Shown piece by piece: positions 50,779 through 59,846 of a stretch of 64,000 nt of DNA (within the stretch, counting starts at the first letter, position 1; each line of letters starts with the position of its first letter). The stretch covers positions 1,104,001 through 1,168,000 of the forward strand of contig NZ_CABFVU010000002.1 in the NCBI RefSeq assembly GCF_902150045.1. Direction: 5' to 3'. The DNA comes from Chitinophaga polysaccharea. Lineage in GTDB: Bacteria > Bacteroidota > Bacteroidia > Chitinophagales > Chitinophagaceae. The position numbers were made by a program, and so were the translations under genes. The notes beneath the pieces are model-generated. The model was not told the origin of the DNA, ran no database searches, and was given only the letters and a program-made list of their open reading frames with translations.

Positions 50779-51474
50779 ATGCAAATCATGTTCAGCGGAT
50801 TAACTCCTACCTCCCGTCAGCGGAAATTTTGTGAAGGTTTTCTTTTTTTCCCCATCAGGCATTTGCGTAAATATGGGAATTATATTTTCAGGCAATATGG
50901 TCGTCATGCCGGTGTGAAAACATTGTTGGATATGCAGCTGGGAATGCCGGGCAACAACGACCGGTATGCTGAGGAGATACAGCGTTGTATTGTGGAGAAA
51001 GCCGGGCCCGAAACAGCCAGGGTACTGGAAATGCTGGAGGATTTTTACACACAGGTGCAGGCGTCTTCAGGTAATTTGCCGGGATTGTATATCGATTTCA
51101 GCGACCTGCTCATTCATTTTTACCGGGAAGTGTCCATTTACCATAATGTGATCCTGCGTAACATGAAACAGGAATTGCAGCCGTCTGTAAGATCCAGGAA
51201 AAGGGAACCTGTTGCAGAACCGGGGCAGGAACATATTAACAAGTTATATAAAGTAGTAAGGGAATTTGTTTTACAAAGTAAATCAATGATGGTTGCGCTG
51301 GAAGATGTGGCAAAGAAGGAGAATTATTTGCCGGGTGAGCAGTATCTCCGGCATTTAATGGGCTTAATGTCCGGCATCCGCCAGATGAACCATCATCAGC
51401 AACATTTATGTCAGCTGTTGAAGAGATGGAGTGCGGATAAGGGCCTGCAGATGCAGCAAACCTATTACAACTAG
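50779..51474 (+). CDS. Unrecognised helical protein, first of a pair
   Basis: A protein of 231 residues from ATG 50779; an in-frame GTG at 50713 would add 22 residues but the ATG is preferred. I do not recognise it. It is predicted mostly alpha-helical and basic: the first part has FCEGFLFFPIRHLRKYGNYI, the second an acidic-basic helix around ETARVLEMLEDFYTQVQASS, then a linker rich in Arg, Glu and Pro (SVRSRKREPVAEPGQE) and a final His-rich helix (MNHHQQHLCQLLKRW). There is no signal peptide or clear membrane span. The next gene starts 11 bases after its stop, so they form an operon under the promoter at 50636-50666. Confidence 0.6.
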   Translation: MQIMFSGLTPTSRQRKFCEGFLFFPIRHLRKYGNYIFRQYGRHAGVKTLLDMQLGMPGNNDRYAEEIQRCIVEKAGPETARVLEMLEDFYTQVQASSGNLPGLYIDFSDLLIHFYREVSIYHNVILRNMKQELQPSVRSRKREPVAEPGQEHINKLYKVVREFVLQSKSMMVALEDVAKKENYLPGEQYLRHLMGLMSGIRQMNHHQQHLCQLLKRWSADKGLQMQQTYYN

Positions 51475-51485
51475 CAATTATCAAT

Positions 51486-51866
51486 ATGTCTTATGAACCT
51501 CTGACTGAAGCAGATATTGCCGCTTACAAGGAAGCATGCAGTAACTGGATCAGGATACTGAAAGCCTTAAGAGAAGATAATGCCTCGCTGATCAACCGGT
51601 TGGCGGCAGCGTTGAAGGAAACAACGCGGCGGTCATTTATTGAAGAGGCGGAAGAGTTCCAGCTTACCATGCTGGACAGGGAGGAATCGCTTATCCTGTT
51701 AAGACATGAAGTTGGCGAGCAGCTGGAGTGGCTGAATAAGCAACCGGCAGGAGTGCCTTCCCCTCACTTGTATGCCGTGCTGAAAAGTGATATGGAAGGA
51801 ATGATGCAGGAATATGAACGGTTGAGAGTGGCCTTCCTTGTTTTTATTGCGGCAGAAAAAGTGTAG
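51486..51866 (+). CDS. Unrecognised helical protein, second of a pair
   Basis: A 126-residue, acidic, almost wholly alpha-helical protein starting MSYEPLTEADIAAYKEA. Heptad-like spacing in about 10-75 suggests a coiled coil or helical bundle (WIRILKALREDNASLINRLA, EEAEEFQLTMLDREESLILL). A short Pro-containing turn (KQPAGVPSPH) separates a last helix. It carries no catalytic motif, signal peptide or DNA-binding motif that I can see. Tight coupling to the preceding gene suggests that the two products work together, possibly as a heteromer. Its stop is 5 bases from the stop of the receiver-CRP gene on the other strand. Confidence 0.6.
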   Translation: MSYEPLTEADIAAYKEACSNWIRILKALREDNASLINRLAAALKETTRRSFIEEAEEFQLTMLDREESLILLRHEVGEQLEWLNKQPAGVPSPHLYAVLKSDMEGMMQEYERLRVAFLVFIAAEKV

Positions 51867-51871
51867 CTCCC

Positions 51872-52930
51872 TTAATTAACCAGTGCTGCCAGTTTTTTGA
51901 CAGATAGCACGGCAATTTGTCCCTCCTTTAATGTAATCAGTTCCTCATCCCTGAAGTCGCCCAATGTCCGTATCAGCGACTCTTTTGCCACCCCTGCCAC
52001 TGCGGCGAGGTTCTCCCGGCTGATATCAATCGTAAAGTGTTTATTGCCTTCAGTGTTATATTTCTTGTCGAGTGTCAGTAATGCTTCTGCTACTTTTTTG
52101 CGAAGTGAATTATATGCCAGTCCTATCAGCTGCTGTTCTTTCTCTGCCATTTCTTTGGATAACAGCTGGATGAATTTACCCAGCACCTCGGGGTTACTGC
52201 TGATCAGCTGTTCAAAGTCTTTTTGCGGGATAACCGCCAGCAGTGTGTCTTCCATAGCTTCGGCATATTCCTGGTAATTACCGCCTTCGAGTAAGGCATT
52301 ATATCCCAGGAAATCTCCTTTATTATACAAACCGATGATCAGTTCCTTGCCTTCATCGTTACGTTTGTATGTTTTTACTTTTCCCTGCAGCAGGTAATAC
52401 AGGTAGTCCGGGCGGTTGCCCGCCGCATAAATGCTTTGTTTCTTCTTATAATGATTGGTGTTGCGGTCTTCCCTGAGCATGGTAAGCGGATCTTTACCGG
52501 TACTGGCAGACAGCAGTACCTGGAGCCCATGCAAACCGGTTACCGTATCCTGTTTGATCTCTGCGCATCTTTTCAGGCGGCTTTCAATAGCGCTGAGTAA
52601 TTCTGTGCCTTCAAAAGGCTTGGTGATATAATCATCTGCCCCCAGTTCCATTCCTTTCCGCATATCTGTTCTTTCTGCTTTGGCTGTAAGGAAGATGAAC
52701 GGCGTTGTTTGCAAAGCTTTGTTTTTATGCAGCATGTGCAATACGCCATAGCCATCCAGCACGGGCATCATAATGTCGCATACAATCAGATCCGGAAGGT
52801 GTTCCAGCGCCATGGCCACTCCTTCTTTTCCGTTAGTGGCGGTAAGCACCTGGTAGTTGGCCAGTTCCAGGATTTCCGCTACGTTTTCACAGATAGCCGG
52901 GTTATCTTCAATCAGCAATATTTTTTCCAT
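51872..52930 (-). CDS. Response regulator fused to a CRP/FNR-type effector
   Basis: A 352-residue regulator with two parts. Residues 1-120 are a receiver domain: acidic pair in LLIEDN, phospho-accepting Asp at about 52 (DLIVCDIMMP), conserved Thr in IFLTAKAE and Lys at about 104 (DYITKPFEG). Residues about 145-350 are a CRP/FNR module: a cyclic-nucleotide-binding-like barrel (YYLLQGKVKTYKRND, IGLYNKGDFLGYNALLEGG) and a winged helix (NLAAVAGVAKESLIRTLGDF). ATG 52930 is chosen; the 22 extra codons upstream are the tail of the kinase gene. It overlaps the kinase gene by 23 bases, so kinase and regulator are a translationally coupled pair. Direct target genes are unknown. Confidence 0.92.
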   Translation of the reverse strand: MEKILLIEDNPAICENVAEILELANYQVLTATNGKEGVAMALEHLPDLIVCDIMMPVLDGYGVLHMLHKNKALQTTPFIFLTAKAERTDMRKGMELGADDYITKPFEGTELLSAIESRLKRCAEIKQDTVTGLHGLQVLLSASTGKDPLTMLREDRNTNHYKKKQSIYAAGNRPDYLYYLLQGKVKTYKRNDEGKELIIGLYNKGDFLGYNALLEGGNYQEYAEAMEDTLLAVIPQKDFEQLISSNPEVLGKFIQLLSKEMAEKEQQLIGLAYNSLRKKVAEALLTLDKKYNTEGNKHFTIDISRENLAAVAGVAKESLIRTLGDFRDEELITLKEGQIAVLSVKKLAALVN

Positions 52931-54449
52931 TATGATCAGTTTTGGGGAAAGGAACCGTAACAATAAATTCAGTACCCTTTTCAGGGCTGCTGTCACAGGA
53001 AACTGAGCCGTTCATCAGTTCTGCATACCTGGCTACAATATGTAATCCCAGTCCCGTGCCCTGGATGTTGGATACGTGCTGGCTGCGGAAGAACCGCTCA
53101 AAAAGATGCTGGCGGTCTTCTACCGAGATACCTATCCCTTTGTCTTTTACGGACAAACGGAATGCGCCGTCGCTGCATTGTGAACGGATGGAAATAATGG
53201 CCCCCTCCGGGGAAAATTTGATGGCATTGGATACAAGGTTCATAACAATGTGCTTTAACAGTGTAGGATCCATGCAGGCCTGGGCCGCGCCATGGTGGGC
53301 ATAGTAAATATTCTGTTTTGATTTTTTAAGTCCGTCCATTTCGCCGAGGATGTTGCTGATATGTTTCCCGGCGTCGAAAACACTATGGCGTACCTGTATC
53401 TTTCCTTCTTCTATTTTTCCTACAGACAGGAAGTCGTTCAGTATATCTGTCAGCATATTCACTGAAGAAATAATGCGTTGGATATGTTTGCTTCGTTTAG
53501 CTACATCATCATCTGATTCATATTTGGATACCAGGTAAATGGAAGACAGGATAGCGCTGAGTGGTGTTCTGAATTCGTGGGAGGCCAGGGATACAAACCT
53601 GGATTTGAGCTCATTAAGCTCTCGTTCTTTTTCCAGGGAGCTCCTCAGTTCAGATTCGGCCATTTTAATGCGGGAAAGGTCAATAGCAATACCAATATAA
53701 CCGGTAATATCGCTGGCATCGCTTATGGCGGATACCGTAAGAGATACCGGGAGCCTGGTGCCGTCTTTCCGGATATACTGCCATTCATATTCGTTGCACA
53801 GGTTTAGCCTGGCTTTAATGATAAGGGTTTCTATGCCTGGGGCAACAGGCTGGTTCAGCTGTCCGGAAAATTCTTCTGCCCGCAGGGCTACCTCTTCCGG
53901 ATCATGGAACAGCATGGGCGTATATACGTCCACTACTTCGCTGGCTTTATATCCCAGTATCCTTTCAGCAGCAGGATTGAACCACCTGATAAAGCCATCG
54001 TTATTGATGACGATGATCATAGCGCCGGTGCTGGTCCATAAACTGTTGAGGAAGCTGGTCATCCGCTGAAGGGACCTGTCTTTCACGGCAGCTTCTTTCC
54101 GCTGCTGCGACAGCTCCCGTAATGTCATCTCTGCATTGCGGCGATCTGTAGTATCGGTAATGTGGATAATAGTTAGTATTCCTTCCGGTGTAGCGTGCTC
54201 CGACTGGCTTATTTCCGCAGGGAACTGGCTGCCGTTTTTCCGTATGGCTTGTTGTTCTTTACCGCTATGAGGGAGAAGCAGGCTTACCAACTGACCCGTT
54301 AATTCTTCTTTCGTATAGCCAAACTGGTTAAGCAGGAAGGGGTTGGCCATCAGGATGCGGTGCTGGTTGTCAGCTACCAGTATACTGGTGGCGGCGTGGT
54401 TAAAGAGTACATCGAAACCTATGTAATTATTTTGAGAGATATTAATCAT
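52908..54449 (-). CDS. PAS-domain sensor histidine kinase
   Basis: A 513-residue soluble histidine kinase without a membrane span. Two PAS domains (about 12-100 and 135-255; NQHRILMANPFLLNQFGYT and NDGFIRWFNPAAERILGYKA) are followed by a HisKA domain with the phosphorylated His at about 291 (SLASHEFRTPLSAILSS) and a HATPase domain with NLVSNAIKFS, DKGIGISVEDRQHLFERF and GTGLGLHIV. The PAS domains may sense a cytoplasmic signal such as redox or a small molecule; no haem or flavin residue can be recognised. Partner regulator: the receiver-CRP protein whose gene overlaps the 3' end by 23 bases. Confidence 0.93.
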   Translation of the reverse strand: MINISQNNYIGFDVLFNHAATSILVADNQHRILMANPFLLNQFGYTKEELTGQLVSLLLPHSGKEQQAIRKNGSQFPAEISQSEHATPEGILTIIHITDTTDRRNAEMTLRELSQQRKEAAVKDRSLQRMTSFLNSLWTSTGAMIIVINNDGFIRWFNPAAERILGYKASEVVDVYTPMLFHDPEEVALRAEEFSGQLNQPVAPGIETLIIKARLNLCNEYEWQYIRKDGTRLPVSLTVSAISDASDITGYIGIAIDLSRIKMAESELRSSLEKERELNELKSRFVSLASHEFRTPLSAILSSIYLVSKYESDDDVAKRSKHIQRIISSVNMLTDILNDFLSVGKIEEGKIQVRHSVFDAGKHISNILGEMDGLKKSKQNIYYAHHGAAQACMDPTLLKHIVMNLVSNAIKFSPEGAIISIRSQCSDGAFRLSVKDKGIGISVEDRQHLFERFFRSQHVSNIQGTGLGLHIVARYAELMNGSVSCDSSPEKGTEFIVTVPFPKTDHNGKNIAD

Positions 54450-54587
54450 ACAGGTAATTGACCCTTTGGAGCGGTGCTATATAAATTTAATGATTCCCGG
54501 CGGAATAAATTACCTGTATGAGAAAATAGGAACGTTATATTTTATAAAAGTAATAATATGTTTGTAGTTAATATGTATTAAGCACGT

Positions 54588-55301
54588 TTACTTTTGATTG
54601 ACAGGTGTTTCGATGATCAGGAACTCGGTTTTTTCCCCGCACTGCAGTATCACTTCACCGGTTTCCCATACTCCAAATGCGTCGCGGGGCTGCAGCACCT
54701 GTTCCTGTATTCTCAGTCCGCCGGAAATGGAGAAAATGAACAGGCATTTATTTACCGGGTTAAAAGTATAGGTAATGCTGGTTGGCTGTTCATAATAACC
54801 CAGAGACAGTTTTGCATTCTGGTTGATCCAGCAATGCTCCATTCCTTCCTCGCCTGATACCACCGTTACCAGTTTGTTCTTTCTTTTTTCCAGCGGGAAA
54901 TTTCTCTGCTGGTATCGTGGTGCAATGTTTTGTTGTTTGGGAGCAATCCATACCTGGAGGAAGTTTACTTCTTCCGTACCTATATTATACTCTTCATGCC
55001 TTAACCCGCTGCCGGCGCTCATGATCTGTACGGCGGGCGCAGTTATTTCGGTACTGTATCCCATGGTATCTTTATGGTTCATCTTTCCTTTCAGTAAAAT
55101 GGAAATGATTTCCATATTTACATGCGGATGGATACCAAATCCTTTACCGGCTTCCACATAATCGTCGTTAAAAGCGAACAGGGTTCCGAAAGCACTGCGC
55201 ATGGGATCGCAAAAATCGCTGAAACTGAAAAAGAAATTACTTTTCAGCCAGCCTATGTCTTTAATGCCCCTGTCGGCCGCGGGGAAGTATTTTGTTTTCA
55301 T
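54588..55301 (-). CDS. Pirin-family bicupin
   Basis: A 237-residue protein with the pirin two-cupin fold. The N-terminal cupin carries the metal ligands in FGIHPHVNMEIISILL and SGLRHEEYN, with FCDPMRSAFGTLFAFNDD before them. The second cupin (about 145-235) is degenerate, as usual. The HPHxNME motif is that of YhhW-type pirins, some of which show quercetin 2,3-dioxygenase activity with a bound metal; physiological substrates are not settled. It stands alone, downstream of a 139-base gap from the kinase gene, and divergent from the DUF6607-like gene. Confidence 0.88.
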   Translation of the reverse strand: MKTKYFPAADRGIKDIGWLKSNFFFSFSDFCDPMRSAFGTLFAFNDDYVEAGKGFGIHPHVNMEIISILLKGKMNHKDTMGYSTEITAPAVQIMSAGSGLRHEEYNIGTEEVNFLQVWIAPKQQNIAPRYQQRNFPLEKRKNKLVTVVSGEEGMEHCWINQNAKLSLGYYEQPTSITYTFNPVNKCLFIFSISGGLRIQEQVLQPRDAFGVWETGEVILQCGEKTEFLIIETPVNQK

Positions 55302-55433
55302 AATTTAATGATCAGGTATTGATGTAGAATATTTCCATACCGGTGGTCTTCCGGGTTAACTAAGTTAAATGCAAATTTCCGGATCTCGTAAATAACTTTC
55401 CCAAATTGGTAAGGGCGCTTGTTTTTATGCACG

Positions 55434-55441
55434 TACTTTTG
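55434..55441 (+). promoter_or_regulatory. Bacteroidota -7 box (TACTTTTG)
   Basis: TACTTTTG followed by CAGC fits TANNTTTG and would give a leader of about 118 bases for the gene at 55566. A TTG occurs at 55406-55408, but its distance of 25 bases is longer than usual. Confidence 0.45.
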
Positions 55442-55565
55442 CAGCTATTATAAAGACGCTCCGGCTGCACCGGACCAGAATTCTGTCAGCCGCTATTATA
55501 ATTTCAGGTTTGCTTATCAGTCTAACGGCACACGTAATTTCAGCTAACCACTCATTTTATTTTTT

Positions 55566-56510
55566 ATGAAACGTATTTCCATTTTAATCATCATTACATT
55601 CACAACGCTGGTAGCATCCGCTCAGAAAGGAGGGGATAAACTGGCACAGGACAAAGCTGCTATCAAAAGTATGTGCGGCTGCCAGGAGGTGACTTTTGAG
55701 TATACAGAAACATTTCCGGCGGATACCGGCTATAGACCCAAAGGATATCATAAAATTGTTGATGCTATTGAATATGTAACAGTAGCTGCAGAAGATCCGC
55801 ACCGTATTGTATTGCAGCATCTGCTCATTGCAGATAGTTTTGTAATCAAGCACTGGACGGAAGACTGGCAGTACGAGAACCAGCAGCTGCTGGCCTATAC
55901 ACAGGATAACCAGTGGAAGAAGATAACGCTGCCCGCTGCACAGGTAAAAGGTCAGTGGTCGCAGAAGGTATATGGCGTGGATGATGAGCCCCGCTACGAG
56001 GGTTCCGCCACCTGGGTACACACTGATGGCCGTCATTACTGGGAAGCCGCATCCGATGCGCCATTGCCTCGCAGGGAGTACACTACCCGCAAGGACTATA
56101 ACGTGTTGCACCGGGTAAACCATCATGAAATTACTGCTACGGGTTCCATACATGAGCAGGATAACAAAAAGGTGGTTCGCGCCAATGGTGTGGATAAGGT
56201 GATAGTAGGAGAAAAGGGGTTGAACACCTACAACCGCACCGGTGAAAGCAGATGCCGGCAGGCGAAAGAGTGGTGGGAGCAACATAAATCTTTCTGGGCA
56301 GTGGTACGCAAAAGCTGGGATAAGATCTATGGTGAGAGTAGTGAAATTAACCTGCAGAAGAAAGTAAATAATGAACCGTTATATAAGGTGATGTTGGCAC
56401 TGGAGGAGAAAGCGTTCCGTAAAGAGCTGGCGGGCGCTGAACTGGAAAAGACCATAGCGGCTACATTACAACAGTTTTCGCATAATACAGCGTTGAGTTT
56501 ACAACGATAA
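55566..56510 (+). CDS. Secreted DUF6607-like protein
   Basis: A 314-residue exported protein (signal about 1-20, ending ASAQ) resembling the DUF6607 family of Bacteroidota, to judge from IKSMCGCQEVTFEYTETFP near the start, the Trp-rich middle (HWTEDWQYENQQLLAYTQ, GQWSQKVYGVDDEPRY) and WVHTDGRHYWEAASDAPLPR. The predicted fold is beta-rich; a C-terminal helical part follows (about 230-314). The function is unknown. The family name is from memory of the motif pattern and needs a profile search to confirm. The gene stands alone and is ended by a clear terminator. Confidence 0.65.
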   Translation: MKRISILIIITFTTLVASAQKGGDKLAQDKAAIKSMCGCQEVTFEYTETFPADTGYRPKGYHKIVDAIEYVTVAAEDPHRIVLQHLLIADSFVIKHWTEDWQYENQQLLAYTQDNQWKKITLPAAQVKGQWSQKVYGVDDEPRYEGSATWVHTDGRHYWEAASDAPLPRREYTTRKDYNVLHRVNHHEITATGSIHEQDNKKVVRANGVDKVIVGEKGLNTYNRTGESRCRQAKEWWEQHKSFWAVVRKSWDKIYGESSEINLQKKVNNEPLYKVMLALEEKAFRKELAGAELEKTIAATLQQFSHNTALSLQR

Positions 56511-56523
56511 ACGAGTGGATAAG

Positions 56524-56567
56524 AAAAGCACCGCAGTCATTCCTGGCTGCGGTTTTTTATTTTTTTG
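56524..56567 (+). terminator. Rho-independent-type terminator
   Basis: ACCGCAG (56530-56536) pairs with CTGCGGT (56547-56553) over a 10-base loop, followed by T-runs to about 56567. It ends the DUF6607-like transcript next to the stop of the convergent lipoprotein gene. Confidence 0.8.
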
Positions 56568-56573
56568 GAAAAC

Positions 56574-57524
56574 CTACTTAGTAAAGCTGTTATACCTGCT
56601 GATCATACTATCGAGTGCACTGTCGAGGCTTTCGAGCTGGCTGTCCGTCATCTGGCCTTTTTCTTTGGCATCGCGCATAATTCTTTTGGCAGTGATGAGG
56701 AAGTCGTGGAAGCTGTCGTAGAAGCTCTTATAATAGCCTTCTTTGCTTTCTTTCGCAGCATTGGCCATATCGAGCCCGGCATGTGCAGCCTGGTTTTTTT
56801 CCAGGGCATCATAGGCTGCCTGTGCTTTGTCGCTGATTTTTGTAAAGTCCGCACCGTTTTCTCCAAGCAGGTTAATGTAATCACGCACTGCCTGCATATC
56901 ACCTTTCATGGCCAGTACATAATCTTTTAAAGGGCTGTCTTTCAGGATGATGGCTTCACTGGCGTCTGCTACTTCGCTCACTCTTTTCATCAGGATGGTT
57001 TTCTGTTCGAAGAACACCTGGGCGCCGCTGCGGATAGAATCTGCCAGTGCAAGGCCTTTTGCGCCTTTATCGTCTTTATAGTCCTGTGCTCTCAGGTAAT
57101 CATCCAGCTGGGTGTAAGTGGTTTTTAATTTGTCGAATGAGCCTTTAAAACTGGCTACTTTTTCTTTGAAGAACTGTTGATCTTCCTTATTTAAGGCATC
57201 TACCGGTTCTTCCACTTTCACCTTTCCATGACTGATCATGCCGATCATTACGGGTTTGATAATAGTGCTGAGAAACGTAGGATTGCCTTTCCCTGATAAC
57301 ATTTCGGTAACGCGGTCGGCATTGTTTACCAGGCGCTCTACATAATCGGAGTTTTTGTTCGACAGGTCTACGATCAGGTTGGTGTACTCAATCACGTCAT
57401 TTGCTGATGATGCGGATTTATCCGCGTAAGCACTGTTACCGTCTTTTTTGCCGGTTTCATTACATGACACAAAAGTGGTGAGCAGGGAGGCTCCCAGGGC
57501 AAAATACAGTACGGATCTTTTCAT
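56574..57524 (-). CDS. YiiG-like (DUF3829) lipoprotein
   Basis: A 316-residue lipoprotein (lipobox FVSC, Cys at about 21) of the DUF3829/YiiG type. The mature protein is predicted almost entirely helical, with long amphipathic segments (AYADKSASSANDVIEYTNLI, TILMKRVSEVADASEAI, YDSFHDFLITAKRIMRDA) and a final segment DSMISRYNSF typical of the family. It should sit in the periplasm or at the outer membrane. Function is unknown. A consensus promoter (57586-57615) lies about 60 bases upstream, and it converges on the DUF6607-like gene. Confidence 0.8.
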   Translation of the reverse strand: MKRSVLYFALGASLLTTFVSCNETGKKDGNSAYADKSASSANDVIEYTNLIVDLSNKNSDYVERLVNNADRVTEMLSGKGNPTFLSTIIKPVMIGMISHGKVKVEEPVDALNKEDQQFFKEKVASFKGSFDKLKTTYTQLDDYLRAQDYKDDKGAKGLALADSIRSGAQVFFEQKTILMKRVSEVADASEAIILKDSPLKDYVLAMKGDMQAVRDYINLLGENGADFTKISDKAQAAYDALEKNQAAHAGLDMANAAKESKEGYYKSFYDSFHDFLITAKRIMRDAKEKGQMTDSQLESLDSALDSMISRYNSFTK

Positions 57525-57585
57525 GATAAAGATTTTTTCGGATTAAAACAATGGCACAACGGTGTGCCGGGGCTTTTTACGTGGG

Positions 57586-57615
57586 CAAAGATATTTTTTC
57601 AGGCACATAAAACAA
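57586..57615 (-). promoter_or_regulatory. Bacteroidota promoter of the DUF3829 lipoprotein gene
   Basis: On the minus strand: TTG (57615-57613), 19 bases, TATCTTTG (57593-57586). This is a full match to TTG / TANNTTTG with the usual spacing. The start of transcription should be near 57579. Confidence 0.65.
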
Positions 57616-57699
57616 AAGAAAAGTAGGGTAACAAACTACTCTTATGAGTATATGCTGTCATTTTTATAACCGGTAATTTTATCGTGGTAAATAGGCGGC

Positions 57700-58800
57700 A
57701 TGTTTTCAGATCTCTCGATTATAGGTGGAATACTTTGCTGCTGGCTGTTTCTGGCGTTGCATGTGCCTGCGGAGGCACAGCGAATATCCTTGAATAACCC
57801 TTCGCTGGAAGGCCGTACCGGGAAAGGCCTTATCCCGGCTCACTGGCTGGTGGCAGATGGTACGCCGGATACGCAGCCGGGCGTTTTTGAGATCCTGCTG
57901 GCTCCTTCAGCAGGTAACAGTTATATAGGTATGCACAGCGGGAAGGGTTTCCTGGAGGGGATTGCACAGCAATTACCGGTTCCGCTTAGGCAGGATAGCG
58001 CCTATATATTGAGCATGGATCTGGCCTATACTCTTTATTATTTGTACCCGGCCTGTTATGGCAACATGGCCATTTTCGGAGGTAATGCGCCTGGTGATAC
58101 TGCGGAACTGTTATGGATGTCGGGGAATTTTACCCATGAAAACTGGCGGCGGTACCATGCAGTGCTCAGGCCACATCATAACTATGCTTATATTTCCTGT
58201 TGGGCGTATCCAACTTCTCCCTGTAACAAAAGCATGTATGGTATTGCCCTGCTGATGGACAACCTTTCTGCTATTGATCCGCTCATACCACCGGTGATAC
58301 AGGCCAGCGTGAAGCCCTGCAGTTGTGGCGATGTGGCCGACGGACGGATCATGCTGCATGTATCGGGGGGAGCGCCCCCATACAGGTATCGCCTGGACAA
58401 CGGGCAATGGCAAACGGACAGCGTTTTCCCGGGGCTTGCAGCGGGTATGCATATGGCGGAAATTGCAGACGCGCATGATTACAGCGCCGGTGATAATATT
58501 AAAGTTGAATCTCCCTGGAAAAACTGTATGGTGGTAATGCCCGGCGCATTCAGTCCTAACGGCGACGGGCAAAACGATTTGTTCCGGCCAAAGGTATACG
58601 ATGCCATACATGACTACCGGTTACGGGTATACGACAGATGGGGGGGACTGGTCTTTTCAGCTGAGGCACCTGAAGCAGGATGGGATGGAAATTATAAAGG
58701 AATGCCGGCAGGAGTGCAGGCTTATGTATATATATGTACCTATACCGACAGCCGGGGCGGGCAGCATATGCTTAAAGGAACAGTAACGCTGATCCGTTAA
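57700..58800 (+). CDS. Type IX secretion cargo protein with SprB-like repeat and CHU_C domain
   Basis: A 366-residue exported protein. It has a signal peptide (about 1-27), an N-terminal jelly-roll-like domain (about 30-195; SLNNPSLEGRTGKGLIPAHW), a SprB-like repeat (about 205-275; DVADGRIMLHVSGGAPPYRY), and a C-terminal gliding-motility-associated domain of the CHU_C type (about 280-366) that opens VVMPGAFSPNGDGQNDLF. The CHU_C domain is a type B sorting signal for the type IX secretion system, so the protein should reach the cell surface or the medium. It is short for this group. Its stop codon overlaps the stop of the kinase gene on the other strand by four bases. Confidence 0.88.
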   Translation: MFSDLSIIGGILCCWLFLALHVPAEAQRISLNNPSLEGRTGKGLIPAHWLVADGTPDTQPGVFEILLAPSAGNSYIGMHSGKGFLEGIAQQLPVPLRQDSAYILSMDLAYTLYYLYPACYGNMAIFGGNAPGDTAELLWMSGNFTHENWRRYHAVLRPHHNYAYISCWAYPTSPCNKSMYGIALLMDNLSAIDPLIPPVIQASVKPCSCGDVADGRIMLHVSGGAPPYRYRLDNGQWQTDSVFPGLAAGMHMAEIADAHDYSAGDNIKVESPWKNCMVVMPGAFSPNGDGQNDLFRPKVYDAIHDYRLRVYDRWGGLVFSAEAPEAGWDGNYKGMPAGVQAYVYICTYTDSRGGQHMLKGTVTLIR

Positions 58801-59591
58801 TAATTAAAGGTAACTATGAAAAGAGAACCGGTAGTATCGCTGTTTACCGTAATATGCCCGTTGTTGGCTGCTACATAGGATTTTACAATGGCAAGCCCGA
58901 GGCCGGTGCCTTCTTTACTGCGTGCATTTGCGGCGCGGAAGTAAGGTGTGAATAAAAAACGTATATCCGCTTCCGGTATACCGATACCATTGTCTTTTAC
59001 TTTGATGCATAGGTTATTTTTCCGGTAATGTATGCTAAGCAACGGATTGCCGGAAGAATATTTAAAAGCATTGCCAATGAGATTGGTAAGAATGCCAGCG
59101 AGGTGGCTCCTGTCGATAAGTATAGTGCGGGGGCGCCCGTATATCCTGATACGAAGCTGCCGCTGGTCGGTACGGCGACTGAAATATTGTTGCCGGATCA
59201 TGGTAGCAAATACGGGCAGATCTGTTTCTTCCGGTTGGGCTACCTGGTTGCCGGCCACCATGCTGCCGGTAGCAAGTATATCGTCTACCATGTTGCTCAG
59301 GATGCCTATTTCTTCCTTAATCCGGGATAGGTTACGCTCGTAAAACGGTAGCATTAACTCGTCCCGCTGCATTTTCGTTTCCAGTAATTCTATGGAAGAT
59401 GAGATGGCGGTGATCGGTGTTTTAAATTCATGCGTAGCCATTGCTATAAGGTCCGATCGCATTTCGGGTAACGATCTCTGGTCTTCTGCATGCCTGTTGA
59501 TATCGTTCAGCATACTTTTATTTTGGTTGATTCTGAATAAGGTTCCTATTTCGAAGAATATCGGGTTAGCGGACAAATACTGGTTATGCAC
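58797..59591 (-). CDS. Small histidine kinase without a sensor domain
   Basis: A 264-residue kinase if the GTG at 59591 is used; the ATG at 59513 gives 238 residues and is equally possible. There is no membrane span and almost no sensor region. The HisKA domain shows the phosphorylated His at about 54 (LIAMATHEFKTPITAISSS); the ATP-binding domain shows NLIGNAFKYSSGNP, DNGIGIPEADIRFLF and GTGLGLAIVKSYVAANNG. It needs either a partner sensor or a cytoplasmic signal. The NarL-type regulator gene lies divergently 255 bases away and may be its partner, though NarL-type regulators more often pair with HisKA_3 kinases. Confidence 0.88.
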   Translation of the reverse strand: MHNQYLSANPIFFEIGTLFRINQNKSMLNDINRHAEDQRSLPEMRSDLIAMATHEFKTPITAISSSIELLETKMQRDELMLPFYERNLSRIKEEIGILSNMVDDILATGSMVAGNQVAQPEETDLPVFATMIRQQYFSRRTDQRQLRIRIYGRPRTILIDRSHLAGILTNLIGNAFKYSSGNPLLSIHYRKNNLCIKVKDNGIGIPEADIRFLFTPYFRAANARSKEGTGLGLAIVKSYVAANNGHITVNSDTTGSLFIVTFNY

Positions 59592-59846
59592 ACAATATAC
59601 GAAACTTATCTATATTTTTAAAAAAGTATGATTTGGTATTATTTAATTAACATGTGCTCATTATTTATCTACATATAATATTTTATAATTTGATTGATAA
59701 AAACCTTATATTTTATTATTCATTGTTTATTAACGTGAAATACATTAATAATAATTAATACTATTTAGCTATCGTTTTTACAGTTATATTTACTGTCAGA
59801 TTATCTTAATAAACCATATCATTTCGAACCATACCCCTTTTTTGCC
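59592..59846. other. AT-rich divergent regulatory region
   Basis: 255 very AT-rich bases between the divergent kinase and regulator genes. It contains the inverted repeat ACAGT-TATATTT-ACTGT (59780-59796), 50 bases before the regulator start, which may be an operator. No gene or RNA was seen. Confidence 0.4.

Noticed and set aside
52931..52996. Longer N-terminus of the receiver-CRP regulator
   Set aside because: The 22 extra codons are the kinase 3' end read in another frame; the receiver begins at MEKILLIEDN.
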